A DNA stretch of 22,603 bases from an uncultured Pseudomonadota bacterium (GCA_903909415.1 CAIVVS010000115.1:1-22603), one strand, 5' to 3'; shown: positions 7,245 through 16,019, counted from the first letter of the stretch. The notes: generated by a model from the letters alone, not told the origin. Program-made: numbers and translations.

Positions 7245-9437
7245 ATGGCCAAGCAAGCAGCGGACCGTGACCCGGCCGCCGCCCCTTCCCGGAAGAAAGC
7301 CGCAGGCGGACAGCGAGCCGCGCCGCGTGAGTCTCCACGCACGCTGCCCGGCGTGGCGCCCGCGCTGGTGTCCAAGCTCGCCGGCATCGGCCTGACGCGC
7401 GGCTTCGATTTCGTCCTGCACCTGCCGCTGCGCTACGAGGACGAGACCCGCGTGACCGCGATCGCCGACCTGCTGCCCGGCGTGCCGGCGCAGGTCGAGG
7501 GCGTGGTGCAGGACGTGAAGGTGACGTTCCGGCCGCGACGCCAGCTGGTATGCCGCATCACCGATGCCAGCGGCGAGCTGTTCCTGCGCTTCATGAACTT
7601 CTATCCCAGCCACCAGGCGACGCTGGCCGAAGGCACGCGCATCCGCGCCTTCGGCGAGCTGCGCGCCGCCACCATGCGCGGCATGCCGGCGGAGATGATC
7701 CATCCGCGCTTTCGCGCCCTGCGCGGCAACGCGGACGAACCCGCGCCCCTGCCCGAGGCGCTGACCCCGGTCTACCCGACCACTGCGGGCGTGTCGCAGG
7801 CGGCGCTGCGGCGCGCGATCGAGGCGGCGCTGGTGCGCGAGTCGCTGGAAGACACGCTGCCTGCGGCGCTGGTGCAAAAGACCGGGCTGCCCGCATTCCG
7901 CGACGCGGTGCTGGCCCTGCACCACCCGGCGCCGGACGGCGATGCGCACGAACTGGAACACCGCAGCCATCCGGCGTGGCGGCGCATGAAGTTCGACGAG
8001 CTGCTCGCGCAGCAACTGTCGCTGCGCCTGCACTACCGCAGCCGGCGCGCGCGCAATGCACCAGTGCTGGTTGCTCCCCCGGACGCAGCCGTGCGCGAAG
8101 GCAGCCTCACCAACCGGCTGCTCGCCGCGCTGCCGTTCCGGCTCACCGGCGCGCAGGCGCGCGCCTGGGGCGAGATCGCGGCGGACCTGGCGCAGCCGCA
8201 CCCGATGCATCGCCTGCTGCAGGGCGACGTGGGCAGTGGCAAGACCGTGGTCGCGGCGCTGGCCGCGCTGCGCGCCATAGAACACGGCATGCAGGCAGTG
8301 GTGATGGCCCCCACCGAGATCCTCGCCGAGCAGCACCACCGCAAGTTCCGCGAGTGGCTGGAGCCGCTGGGCATACGCATCGCATGGCTGTCGGGCAGCC
8401 TGCCGAAGAAGGAGCGCGATACGGCGCGTGCCGCGATCGGCTCGGGCGAGGCGCAGCTCGCGGTGGGCACGCATGCGCTGTTCCAGGAGGGCGTGGACTT
8501 CCCGAAGCTCGCGCTGGCCATCGTCGACGAGCAGCACCGCTTCGGCGTGGCGCAGCGCCTCGCGCTGCGCAACAAGGGCGGGGCGGACGAAGCTGGCGCG
8601 CCACGAGCGACTCCCCAGCCCCACCAGCTGATGATGAGCGCCACGCCTATCCCGCGCACCCTGTCGATGAGCTACTACGCGGACCTGGACTGCTCGACCA
8701 TCGACGAGCTGCCGCCGGGGCGCAAGCCGGTGCTGACCAAGCTGGTGTCGGCCGCGCGGCGCGACGAGGTGACCGAGCGGGTGCGCGCGGCCTGTTCTGC
8801 CGGCGCGCAGGCCTACTGGGTCTGCCCGCTGATCGAGGAATCCGAGGCGGTGCAGCTGCAGACGGCGCTGGACACCTACGAGGCGCTGGTGGCGGAGCTC
8901 CCCGAGCTGCGCGTCGGCCTGGTCCATGGCCGCATGAAGCGCGACGAGAAGTCGCAGGTGATGCAGGCCTTCGTTGCCAACGAGGTGCAGGTGCTGGTGG
9001 CGACCACGGTGATCGAGGTGGGCGTGGACGTGCCCAATGCCTCGCTGATGGTGATCGAGCATGCCGAGCGCTTCGGCCTGGCGCAGCTGCACCAGCTGCG
9101 CGGGCGCGTCGGGCGAGGCGAGCGCGAGTCGGTGTGCGTGCTGCTCTACCAGGGGCCGCTGGGCGAGGGCGGAAGGCGGCGCCTGCAGGTGATCTATGAG
9201 TCGCAGGACGGGTTCGCGATCGCGCGCGCCGACCTGGAACTGCGCGGGCCGGGCGAGTTCCTGGGCGCGCGCCAGAGCGGCCTGCCGCTGCTGCGCTTCG
9301 CCGACCTGCAGCTGGACGCCGACCTGCTGGAGGAGGCGCGCGACGCCGCCGAGCAGCTGCTCGCCTCGGATCCGGGCGCGGCGCGGCGCCACCTGGAACG
9401 CTGGCTGGGGGCCAAGGCGGGGTTCCTGCAGGCCTGA
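7245..9437 (+). CDS. recG: ATP-dependent DNA helicase RecG
   Basis: A 730-residue superfamily 2 helicase that remodels stalled replication forks and branched DNA. Residues 1-35 are a basic, alanine-rich extension. The wedge/OB domain follows, with LPLRYEDETR near 60-69 and the OB core about 80-160. Helicase motifs are complete: Walker A GDVGSGKT (327-334), motif II DEQH (428-431) followed by RFGVAQR, motif III MSATPIPRTL, motif V TTVIEVGVDVPNAS and motif VI QLRGRVGRG. The C-terminal LELRGPGEFLGARQSG is the RecG-specific region. The family is usually near 690 residues; the extra length is the N-terminal tail. The gene stands 48 bases after the regulator. In several beta- and gammaproteobacteria recG adjoins oxyR; no oxyR is seen here. 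Confidence 0.98.
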   Translation: MAKQAADRDPAAAPSRKKAAGGQRAAPRESPRTLPGVAPALVSKLAGIGLTRGFDFVLHLPLRYEDETRVTAIADLLPGVPAQVEGVVQDVKVTFRPRRQLVCRITDASGELFLRFMNFYPSHQATLAEGTRIRAFGELRAATMRGMPAEMIHPRFRALRGNADEPAPLPEALTPVYPTTAGVSQAALRRAIEAALVRESLEDTLPAALVQKTGLPAFRDAVLALHHPAPDGDAHELEHRSHPAWRRMKFDELLAQQLSLRLHYRSRRARNAPVLVAPPDAAVREGSLTNRLLAALPFRLTGAQARAWGEIAADLAQPHPMHRLLQGDVGSGKTVVAALAALRAIEHGMQAVVMAPTEILAEQHHRKFREWLEPLGIRIAWLSGSLPKKERDTARAAIGSGEAQLAVGTHALFQEGVDFPKLALAIVDEQHRFGVAQRLALRNKGGADEAGAPRATPQPHQLMMSATPIPRTLSMSYYADLDCSTIDELPPGRKPVLTKLVSAARRDEVTERVRAACSAGAQAYWVCPLIEESEAVQLQTALDTYEALVAELPELRVGLVHGRMKRDEKSQVMQAFVANEVQVLVATTVIEVGVDVPNASLMVIEHAERFGLAQLHQLRGRVGRGERESVCVLLYQGPLGEGGRRRLQVIYESQDGFAIARADLELRGPGEFLGARQSGLPLLRFADLQLDADLLEEARDAAEQLLASDPGAARRHLERWLGAKAGFLQA

Positions 9438-9444
9438 GCCGGCG

Positions 9445-9459
9445 CGCCCGGGCCGGGCG
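9445..9459 (+). terminator. Short GC hairpin after recG
   Basis: CGCCCG and CGGGCG pair around a three-base loop, 8 bases after the recG stop codon, followed by GTGTTGG rather than a true U tract. It is a possible weak terminator. Confidence 0.35.
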
Positions 9460-9501
9460 GTGTTGGCGGGCTGCGTCATCGCGCAGTGCGCCACATCGCG
9501 C

Positions 9502-9575
9502 GTCAGATAAAATCCGCGCTCTTTCATCGACCAGGCCGCTGCGGCGAGAGCGGCCGGTGGTCGGATCCTGACCGG
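9502..9575 (+). promoter_or_regulatory. Probable leader/promoter of the oxygenase pair with an imperfect palindrome
   Basis: The 200 bases between recG and the first ATG of the oxygenase gene hold one AT-rich -10-like stretch (GATAAAAT near 9506-9513) and, further down, nested inverted repeats: CCGGT/ACCGG (9554-9558 with 9571-9575) enclosing GGTC/GACC (9559-9562 with 9570-9573) around GGATCC. The palindrome lies downstream of the -10, a repressor-like location. No regulator gene is adjacent, so the binder is unknown. Confidence 0.35.
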
Positions 9576-9637
9576 TATCGGAGGCCATCATCAACATCCA
9601 GGACGAGTCCGGCGGGGGCACCTGGCCCCGCGCCGAC

Positions 9638-10882
9638 ATGGCGCGCGTGCCCTATGGCGTGTTCACCGCCGATGGCATCTACGCGCGCGAGAACGAGCGC
9701 ATCTTCCGCGGCCCGGTGTGGAACTACCTGTGCCACGAGGTGGAGATTCCCGCCACCGGCGACTTCGTCACCACCTGGGTGGGCGAGACGCAGGTGATCG
9801 TCGCGCGCGCCGCCGACGGCAGCGTGAACGCGTTCGAGAACTCCTGCGCCCACCGCGGCGCCAAGCTGACCAATGCGGTGCGCGGCAATGCGAAGCGCTT
9901 CACCTGCGCCTACCACCTCTGGACCTATACGCTCAAGGGCGAGCTGGCCGGGGTCACGCTGGAACGCGGCCTCGCGGGCAAGGGCGGCATGCCCGAGGGC
10001 TTCGACAAGAAGCAGCACCGGCTCGGGCCGATGCGCGTCGCGATCCAGGGCGGGCTGGTGTTCGGCACGTTCTCGGATGAAGCGCCGGGGCTGGCCGAGT
10101 TCCTCGGCCCGCATTCGATCTCGCAGATCGACCGCCTGCTGGTGCAGCGCAAGCCCAGGGTGCTCGGTTACCTGCGCCAGCGCATCCCGGGCAACTGGAA
10201 GCTGTACAACGAGAACGTGCGCGACCCCTACCACGGCTCGCTGCTGCACCAGTTCCAGGTGTCATTCGGCCTGCAGCAGCCGACCATGCGCGGCGGCATC
10301 AAGCTGGACGCGGACCTGAAGAACACCTGGAACCACTCCATCCTCACCGAGTTCGACAAGGACAAGCAGAAGCTGGTGGCCGAGGCCTACGCGGGCACCG
10401 GCAAGTTCGACCCGGACATGAAGATGGCCGACCCGGCGCTGACGCAGGTGCCGCTGGACCTGGGCGACGGCTACAAGACCACCATCCTGTCGATCTTCCC
10501 GACGCTGATCGTCGCGCAGGTGGACAACACCTATGCGATCCGCCACCTGCGCCCCAAGGGGCCGGACCTGGTCGAGCTGCACATCACCTACCTCGGCTTC
10601 GAGTCCGACACCCCCGAGCAGACCCACGACAAGATGCTGACCGCGAACTTCATCGGCCCGGCCGGCTACATCTCGCTGGAAGACGGCGAGGCGCTGCGCC
10701 TGGTGCAGGAGGGCGTGCGCCACCGCAAGCCGGGCGGCCACGAGGTGCTGGAGATGGGCGGCATCGGTCCGATCCAGGACACCGACTACCTGTCGCAGGA
10801 GATCTCGATCCGGGGCTTCTGGACCTTCTACCACCGGGTGATGGGACTGCCCGCGGCCGGCGATGCGGGAGGCGCACGATGA
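9638..10882 (+). CDS. Rieske aromatic-ring-hydroxylating dioxygenase, alpha subunit (terephthalate/salicylate type)
   Basis: At least 414 residues; the catalytic subunit of a two-component aromatic ring oxygenase. The Rieske [2Fe-2S] ligands are Cys70/His72 (CAHRG) and Cys90/His93 (CAYHLW). The mononuclear iron site is in NVRDPYHGSLLH: Asp196, His199, His204. From memory the sequence runs closely parallel to terephthalate dioxygenase TphA2 (RG.VWNYLC.E.EIP..GDF, NNWKLY.ENV, FIGPAGYISLEDG-like stretches) and to salicylate 5-hydroxylase NagG, so the substrate is probably an aromatic carboxylate. The ATG at 9638 leaves only two residues before the conserved RVPYG, whereas relatives have about 14-20; the upstream in-frame codons from 9587 read IINIQDESGGGTWPRAD after a GGAGG, with no ATG/GTG/TTG. 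The true start may be an ATC. It overlaps the beta subunit gene by four bases. Confidence 0.92.
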   Translation: MARVPYGVFTADGIYARENERIFRGPVWNYLCHEVEIPATGDFVTTWVGETQVIVARAADGSVNAFENSCAHRGAKLTNAVRGNAKRFTCAYHLWTYTLKGELAGVTLERGLAGKGGMPEGFDKKQHRLGPMRVAIQGGLVFGTFSDEAPGLAEFLGPHSISQIDRLLVQRKPRVLGYLRQRIPGNWKLYNENVRDPYHGSLLHQFQVSFGLQQPTMRGGIKLDADLKNTWNHSILTEFDKDKQKLVAEAYAGTGKFDPDMKMADPALTQVPLDLGDGYKTTILSIFPTLIVAQVDNTYAIRHLRPKGPDLVELHITYLGFESDTPEQTHDKMLTANFIGPAGYISLEDGEALRLVQEGVRHRKPGGHEVLEMGGIGPIQDTDYLSQEISIRGFWTFYHRVMGLPAAGDAGGAR

Positions 10883-11382
10883 GCGCCACAAACGACATGC
10901 AGGTCTCCGACTGGCAACTGGCCGCGCGCGTGCAGGGCTTCCTGAACGACTACGCCGCCGCGCTGGACGACGAACGCTTCGACGACTGGACCGCGCTGTT
11001 CGACCCGGAGGACTGCCGCTACGAGGTGTTGTCGCGCGAGAACCGCGACCTGGGGATGGCCCTGCCCATCATGGGCTGCTACAGCCACGGCATGGTGCGC
11101 GACCGCGTGGCCATGCTGGTCAAGGGCGTGCTGACCTACCGCCACTGGCACCTGCTGCGCCAGGTCACCAACGTGCGCGTGCACCGCACGGATGACGGCG
11201 GGCTGGAGGCGCAGGCCGCGCTGGTGGTGTTCCAGTCCAGCGAGGAAGGCGTCTCGTCCCTCTACATGGTGGCGCGCTACGAGGCGCGCCTGGCCGAGGT
11301 CGGCGGGCGCCTGCTGGTCCGGCGCATGGCGGTGGTGGTGGATTCCTTCGGCATCGACACCATGCTGGCGGTGCCGCTGTAG
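10879..11382 (+). CDS. Aromatic-ring-hydroxylating dioxygenase, beta subunit
   Basis: A 167-residue structural subunit with the NTF2/SnoaL-like fold that builds the alpha3beta3 oxygenase. Family features are the opening helix [21 protein letters not shown], the strand [10 protein letters not shown], and the very typical ending [16 protein letters not shown], which is like the end of the terephthalate dioxygenase beta subunit (DTLMALPL as I recall). It starts in an ATGA overlap with the alpha subunit stop, so the two are translationally coupled. No ferredoxin or reductase gene follows; the electron-transfer partner must be encoded elsewhere. The family is sure, the substrate is not. Confidence 0.92.
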   Translation: MSATNDMQVSDWQLAARVQGFLNDYAAALDDERFDDWTALFDPEDCRYEVLSRENRDLGMALPIMGCYSHGMVRDRVAMLVKGVLTYRHWHLLRQVTNVRVHRTDDGGLEAQAALVVFQSSEEGVSSLYMVARYEARLAEVGGRLLVRRMAVVVDSFGIDTMLAVPL

Positions 11383-11405
11383 CGCCGGCAGGCGGACGCT
11401 CCCGG

Positions 11406-11421
11406 GCGGCTGATAAGCCGC
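11406..11421 (+). terminator. Hairpin between the oxygenase pair and ubiA
   Basis: GCGGCT and AGCCGC form a 6 bp stem around GATA, 24 bases after the beta subunit stop. There is no U tract, so it may slow or merely attenuate transcription into ubiA. Confidence 0.35.
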
Positions 11422-11444
11422 GCCCCGGATGCGACAATGCCGCC

Positions 11445-12335
11445 GTGGACATGCAGATGCTGAAGGCGCGGATCGGCGCCTACGAACGCCTGATGCGGCT
11501 GGACAAGCCCATCGGCACGCTGCTGCTGCTGTGGCCGACGATGTGGGCGCTGTGGGTGGCGGCCGAGGGGTCGCCGAACTGGCTGGTGGTGTGGATATAC
11601 GCGCTGGGCACGCTGCTGATGCGCTCGGCCGGCTGCGTGCTGAACGACCTGGCCGACATGCGCTACGACGGCCACGTGGAGCGCACCCGGCGCCGGCCGC
11701 TGGTGACCGGCGAGGTCACGCGGCGCGAGGCCGCCATGGTGGCGCTGGCACTGCTGCTGGCCGCCTTCATCCTGATCCAGCCACTGAACGCGCTGACCCG
11801 CTGGCTGTCGGTGGTGGCGCTTGCGGTGGCGGCGAGCTATCCCTTCTTCAAGCGCTTTTTCGCGGTGCCGCAGGCCTACCTCGGCATCGCCTTCGGCTTC
11901 GGCATCCCCATGGCCTTCGCCACCTTCCAGGACACCGTGCCGGCAGTGGGCTGGTGGATGCTGGCGGCCAACGTGTTCTGGGCGATCGCCTACGACACCG
12001 AGTACGCGATGGTGGACCGCGACGACGACCTGAAGATCGGCATACGGACGTCCGCCATCACCTTCGGGCGCTTCGACGTCGCCGCGGTGATGCTGTCCTA
12101 TGCGGCGATGCTGGGCATACTGGCCGGCATCGGCGTCGCGCTGTCGCGTACCGCCTGCTGGCACGGCGGCCTGCTGGTGGCCGCCGGCATCGCGATCTAC
12201 CACTACGGCCTGATCCGCGAGCGTTCGCGCGAGGGCTGCTTCAAGGCCTTCAACCACAACAACTGGTTCGGCGCGGCGGTGTTCGCCGGCATCGCGCTGG
12301 ACTATGCGATCGCCGCCCCGGCGATGCAGTACTGA
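11445..12335 (+). CDS. ubiA: 4-hydroxybenzoate polyprenyltransferase UbiA
   Basis: A 296-residue integral membrane protein of the inner membrane that attaches the polyprenyl tail to 4-hydroxybenzoate in ubiquinone synthesis. It begins with the conserved [20 protein letters not shown], has the first Asp-rich motif NDLADMRYD (67-75), the second [12 protein letters not shown] (184-195) and about eight hydrophobic segments. The length is near the 290 residues of the E. coli enzyme. The start is unclear: GTG at 11445, ATG at 11451 and ATG at 11457 are all in frame and none has a strong ribosome site. The next gene is ubiD, 11 bases after the stop, so two consecutive steps of the same pathway are encoded together. 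Confidence 0.96.
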   Translation: MDMQMLKARIGAYERLMRLDKPIGTLLLLWPTMWALWVAAEGSPNWLVVWIYALGTLLMRSAGCVLNDLADMRYDGHVERTRRRPLVTGEVTRREAAMVALALLLAAFILIQPLNALTRWLSVVALAVAASYPFFKRFFAVPQAYLGIAFGFGIPMAFATFQDTVPAVGWWMLAANVFWAIAYDTEYAMVDRDDDLKIGIRTSAITFGRFDVAAVMLSYAAMLGILAGIGVALSRTACWHGGLLVAAGIAIYHYGLIRERSREGCFKAFNHNNWFGAAVFAGIALDYAIAAPAMQY

Positions 12336-12346
12336 GGAAGCGCCCC

Positions 12347-13864
12347 ATGGCCTACCGCGACCTGCGCGAATTCACCACCCAGCTGGAAGCCCTCGGCGAG
12401 CTCCGGCGCGTGCGCGCCGAGGTATCGCCGAAGCTGGAGATGACCGAAATCTGCGACCGCGTGCTGCGCCAGGGCGGACCCGCCGTCCTGTTCGAGCGCC
12501 CGACCGGGCACACCATGCCGGTGCTGGGCAACCTGTTCGGCACGCCGCGGCGCGTGGCGCTGGCGATGGACATGGGCCGCGGGCGCGCGCAGGGCAGTCA
12601 GCAAGATGCGCTCGATGCGCTGCGCGACGTCGGCCGGCTGCTCGCCTACCTCAAGGAACCCGACCCGCCCAAGGGCGTGGCCGACCTGGTGAAGTTCGCC
12701 AAGACCTTCCTCGCGAGCGGCATCCAGCTCGCGCCCAAGACGGTGTCGAATGCGCCCTGCCGCGAGCAGGTCTGGGAGGGCGGCGACGTGGACCTCGCGC
12801 GCCTGCCGGTGCAGACCTGCTGGCCGGGTGACGCCGGGCCGCTGGTGAGCTGGGGCCTGACCATCACGCGCGGCCCGGCCAAGCCGCGCCAGAACCTGGG
12901 CATCTACCGCCAGCAGGTGATCGCGCGCGACAAGCTGATCCTGCGCTGGCTGTCGCACCGCGGCGGCGCGCTCGATTTCCAGGAGCACCGCGCGGCGCAT
13001 CCGGGCCAGCCCTTTCCGGTGGCGGTCGCGCTGGGCGCGGACCCGGCCATGCTGCTGGCCGCGGTGACGCCGATCCCGGACACGCTGTCGGAATACCAGT
13101 TCGCCGGCCTGCTGCGCGGCGCGCGCACCGAGCTCATCGCCACCATCGACGGCGGGCTGCAGGTGCCGGCCAATGCGGAGATCGTGCTGGAAGGCGAGAT
13201 CCGTCCCGACGCGGCCTCGCCCACCGGCTACGAGCAGGCGCTGGAAGGCCCGTTCGGCGACCACACCGGCTACTACAACGACGTGCAGCCCTTCCCGGTG
13301 ATGACCGTGAAGCGCATCACGCTGCGCCGCGACGCGATCTACCACTCGACCTACACCGGCAAGCCGCCGGACGAGCCGGCGGTGCTGGGCGAGGCGCTGA
13401 ACGAAGTGTTCGTGCCCATCCTGCAGAAGCAGTTCCCCGAGATCACCGACTTCTACCTGCCGCCCGAGGGCTGCTCGTACCGCCTCGCGGTGGTGTCCAT
13501 GAAAAAGCGCTACCCCGGGCACCCGAAGCGCGTGATGTTCGGCATCTGGAGCTTCCTGCGCCAGTTCATGTACACCAAGTTCATCATCGTCACCGACGAC
13601 GACGTGAACATCCGCGACTGGAAGGACGTGGTCTGGGCCATGACCACGCGGGTGGACGCGGCGCGCGACACGGTGATCGCGGAGAACACGCCGATCGACT
13701 ACCTGGACTTCGCCAGCCCGGTCGCGGGCCTGGGCTCCAAGATGGGCATCGACGCGACCAACAAGCTGCCGGGGGAGACCGCGCGCGAGTGGGGGCGCAC
13801 CATCGTCATGGATCCCGCGGTGAAACGGCGCGTGGATGCGCTATGGTCGGAACTCGGCCTGTAG
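12347..13864 (+). CDS. ubiD: 3-polyprenyl-4-hydroxybenzoate decarboxylase UbiD
   Basis: A 505-residue prenylated-FMN-dependent decarboxylase acting on the product of UbiA (E. coli UbiD has 497). Recognisable stretches are YRDLREF at the N-terminus, the cofactor-site segment NLGIYRQQ (183-190), [11 protein letters not shown], the acidic LEGEIRP (281-287) and [11 protein letters not shown] (300-310), and [12 protein letters not shown] near the C-terminus. GAGGAAG lies six bases before the ATG and fixes the start; the open frame upstream is a shadow of ubiA. It needs the flavin prenyltransferase UbiX, which is not in the window. It could in principle serve another aromatic acid, as the family does, but the ubiA neighbour and the length point to ubiquinone. 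Confidence 0.97.
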   Translation: MAYRDLREFTTQLEALGELRRVRAEVSPKLEMTEICDRVLRQGGPAVLFERPTGHTMPVLGNLFGTPRRVALAMDMGRGRAQGSQQDALDALRDVGRLLAYLKEPDPPKGVADLVKFAKTFLASGIQLAPKTVSNAPCREQVWEGGDVDLARLPVQTCWPGDAGPLVSWGLTITRGPAKPRQNLGIYRQQVIARDKLILRWLSHRGGALDFQEHRAAHPGQPFPVAVALGADPAMLLAAVTPIPDTLSEYQFAGLLRGARTELIATIDGGLQVPANAEIVLEGEIRPDAASPTGYEQALEGPFGDHTGYYNDVQPFPVMTVKRITLRRDAIYHSTYTGKPPDEPAVLGEALNEVFVPILQKQFPEITDFYLPPEGCSYRLAVVSMKKRYPGHPKRVMFGIWSFLRQFMYTKFIIVTDDDVNIRDWKDVVWAMTTRVDAARDTVIAENTPIDYLDFASPVAGLGSKMGIDATNKLPGETAREWGRTIVMDPAVKRRVDALWSELGL

Positions 13865-13915
13865 CCGGGCCCGCATGGCGAACACAACCGGGGACATGAT
13901 CATGGGCGATCAGCG

Positions 13916-14335
13916 ATGAGCGACGAGCAGCCATCCACGCAGCAGGGCTTCGCCCGCGCGCCCGATGAAGGCGTCATCGCCTGGACGCACGTGATCTACG
14001 GCCTGCACGCGTTCAGCGTGCTGACCGGCATGCTGACCGCGGTCACCGTGGTGGGCGCCTTCCTGTTCGGCTGGCCGTCCATCATCGGCGTGATCCTGAA
14101 CTACCTGAAGGCGGGCGACGCGCGCGGCAGCTGGGTGGAGTCGCACTTCCGCTGGCAGATCCGCACCTTCTGGTTCGCGCTGGTGTGGCTGGGCGTGGCG
14201 GCGGTGTTCTTCTTCACCGTCATCGGCATACCGGTGGCGATCGTGCTCGCCGTGGGCCTGACGCTGTGGATCGCCTACCGCGTGATCCGCGGCTGGTTGG
14301 CGCTCGCATCGGGAAAGCCGATGCCGCTGCCGTGA
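13916..14335 (+). CDS. Small inner-membrane protein, DUF4870-like
   Basis: A 139-residue protein with a polar N-terminus (1-20) and three to four membrane segments: about 22-48 (VIYGLHAFSVLTGMLTAVTV), 50-64 (FGWPSIIGVILNYL), 84-103 and 104-121. The loop GSWVESHFRWQIRTFWF between segments two and three is characteristic of the DUF4870 type ('SHFRWQIRTFW'). No enzymatic motif is visible and the function is unknown. It lies 51 bases after ubiD on the same strand and may be cotranscribed. The ribosome site is weak (GCGATCAGCG). Confidence 0.75.
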   Translation: MSDEQPSTQQGFARAPDEGVIAWTHVIYGLHAFSVLTGMLTAVTVVGAFLFGWPSIIGVILNYLKAGDARGSWVESHFRWQIRTFWFALVWLGVAAVFFFTVIGIPVAIVLAVGLTLWIAYRVIRGWLALASGKPMPLP

Positions 14336-14338
14336 TGT

Positions 14339-14389
14339 GAAAATCAGCCGAAAATAGTCTAAGCGTCTGATTTAATTAAGTAATTTAAC
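14339..14389. terminator. AT-rich bidirectional terminator-like segment between convergent genes
   Basis: This stretch of about 50 bases is the most AT-rich in the window. It holds AAATCAG (14341-14347) pairing with CTGATTT further down (about 14367-14374), and next to it AATTA-AG-TAATT, another inverted repeat. It separates the convergent ends of the DUF4870-like gene and the PBP4 gene and has T- and A-rich runs on both sides, so it could end transcripts from both directions. Confidence 0.5.
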
Positions 14390-15823
14390 TCAGCCGTTGG
14401 CCCAGACCCAGCGCAGGAGCGCATCCTGTGCCGCTTGCGCCGCCGCGGCGTTCGGGTGGTTCACCAGGAAGCTGAGCGCATAGCGCCTGCCGCTGGCGCT
14501 GAGCGTGTAGCCGGCGATGGCGCGCACGCCCTCCAGCGAGCCGGTCTTGATGTGCGCCTGTCCCGCGACCGGGTCGAAGCGCATGCGCCGTCGCATGGTG
14601 CCATCCAGCGCGACCACCGGCAGCGAGGACACCAGCTCCGGCATCATCGGGCTGGCCCAGGCCGCGAGCAGCAGGCGCGTCAGGTTGCCCGCGCTGATGC
14701 GCTCGATGCGCGACAGGCCCGAGCCGTTCTCGATCACCAGTTCCGGCATGGCCAGGCCACGGTCGTTCAGCCAGGACTTCACCACCTCGTTCGAGCGGTC
14801 GGTGCGGCCCGGCTGCTTCAGGCGTTCCGCGCCGATGGTCAGGTAGAGCTGGCGCGCCATCACGTTGTTGGAGAACTTGTTGATGTCGCGCACCACCTCG
14901 GTCAGCGCAGGCGACTCCTGCGTGGCGAGCAGGCGCGCGCCCGCCGGCACCGCGCCCTCGCGCACCGTGCCGCCGAAACTGCCGCCCACTTCCTGCCAGA
15001 GCTGGCGGAACACGCCGCTGGTGAAACTGGTGTGGTTGAACAGCGCGAGGTTCCACGTTCGCTCGCCGCAGGAGGCCGGGTAGCTGCCTGAGAACACCGC
15101 GCGCACGCCGCCCTGCGCCGCCGTGCCGGCGCCGTTCAGCGGAAGGAACTCCGCCTTCAACTGCGCGCGCCAGTCGCCGCAGGCCGCATCGCTGGCACGC
15201 ACCGTGGATTGCACCTCGAGGTTGGCCATGCGCGGCTCGGGCGCGACCAGCACCGCGCGCGTCACCGGATCCGGCACGAAGCTGAAGCGCACCGCCTTGA
15301 AGTTCACCAGCAGCGCGTCCGGGGCGACGTTGTAGGGGCGGTTGGGCTGGTTGTCGAAGCGCGCGCTGTCCTGGTCCACCGGCTCGAAGTAGCCGCGGTC
15401 CAGCACCAGGTCGCCGCGGATCTCGCGCAGGCCGCGCGCGCGCAGCGCGCGCAGCAGCAGCCACAGGTTCTCGATGGTGAGCCGGGGGTCGCCGCCGCCG
15501 CGCAGCACCAGGTCGCCCTCCAGCACCTCGCCCGAGAGCGGGCCGGCCGCATGCGCCTCGGTCTTCCAGCTGAAGGTCGGCCCCAGCAGCTCCAGCGCGG
15601 CGAAGGTGGTGACCAGCTTCATGGTGGAGGCGGGGTTCATCGCCGCCCCCGCGTTGATGGCGAGCAGGGGCTTCGCGCCGCCGGTTTCCTGCACGACGAT
15701 CGCGGCCGACGAGGGCGGCAGGCCGGCGGACTTCAGCGCCGCGGCCACCGGCGCGGGGAGCGCGTCCTGAGCCTGCAGCGGCAGGGCGTGGGCCATGGCC
15801 ATCGCGCATAGCAGCGTTGTCAT
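14390..15823 (-). CDS. dacB: D-alanyl-D-alanine carboxypeptidase/endopeptidase, PBP4 (DacB)
   Basis: A 477-residue periplasmic class C penicillin-binding protein (peptidase family S13), the same length as the E. coli enzyme. It trims or cleaves peptidoglycan peptide cross-links. Active-site motifs are complete: STMK (Ser66, Lys69), SNN (Ser318, Asn320) and KTG (Lys426-Gly428). The region between the first two carries the large family-specific insert (about 90-310). Residues 1-19 are hydrophobic and end in ALPLQAQ before DALP, but lack basic residues; an in-frame GTG at 15883 would add RKQGRNRFLR before it and give a better signal peptide, so the start may be there. No strong ribosome site helps to decide. 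The gene is divergent from the export operon. Confidence 0.95.
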   Translation of the reverse strand: MTTLLCAMAMAHALPLQAQDALPAPVAAALKSAGLPPSSAAIVVQETGGAKPLLAINAGAAMNPASTMKLVTTFAALELLGPTFSWKTEAHAAGPLSGEVLEGDLVLRGGGDPRLTIENLWLLLRALRARGLREIRGDLVLDRGYFEPVDQDSARFDNQPNRPYNVAPDALLVNFKAVRFSFVPDPVTRAVLVAPEPRMANLEVQSTVRASDAACGDWRAQLKAEFLPLNGAGTAAQGGVRAVFSGSYPASCGERTWNLALFNHTSFTSGVFRQLWQEVGGSFGGTVREGAVPAGARLLATQESPALTEVVRDINKFSNNVMARQLYLTIGAERLKQPGRTDRSNEVVKSWLNDRGLAMPELVIENGSGLSRIERISAGNLTRLLLAAWASPMMPELVSSLPVVALDGTMRRRMRFDPVAGQAHIKTGSLEGVRAIAGYTLSASGRRYALSFLVNHPNAAAAQAAQDALLRWVWANG

Positions 15824-15981
15824 GCGCAGGAACCGGTTTCGTCCCTGTTTCCGCGCCGTCGCTTGAGCAGGATCAATCCGCACGGCGTGGCTTGGTGTGC
15901 AATGCAGGTCGGGGCGGTGTTCCAAGCGTGTTTCCTGCAGCAAGCCGTCCATGCGACGGCCCGGGCATCTTGCCATAGACT

Positions 15982-15995
15982 GTTGGCGCGCCAAC
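15982..15995. promoter_or_regulatory. 14 bp perfect palindrome upstream of the export operon
   Basis: GTTGGCGCGCCAAC is a perfect palindrome 24 bases before the adaptor ATG, directly after a -10-like CATAGACT. This is where a repressor operator would be expected. No regulator gene lies next to it. Confidence 0.4.
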
Positions 15996-16019
15996 CTGAC
16001 CTGTTCACCCTGGAGTTCC

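Noticed and set aside
7233..9527. 764-codon minus-strand open frame over recG
   Set aside because: RecG has every helicase motif; the opposite frame is a His/Arg/Gln-rich shadow.
11429..12346. Possible N-terminal extension of ubiD
   Set aside because: The frame is open through ubiA, but ubiA is intact and ubiD has its own ribosome site and family-conserved start at 12347.
11445..13864. UbiA/UbiD as part of the aromatic oxygenase pathway
   Set aside because: Both proteins have the standard length and motifs of ubiquinone synthesis enzymes, and a hairpin separates them from the oxygenase genes; a catabolic link is not supported.
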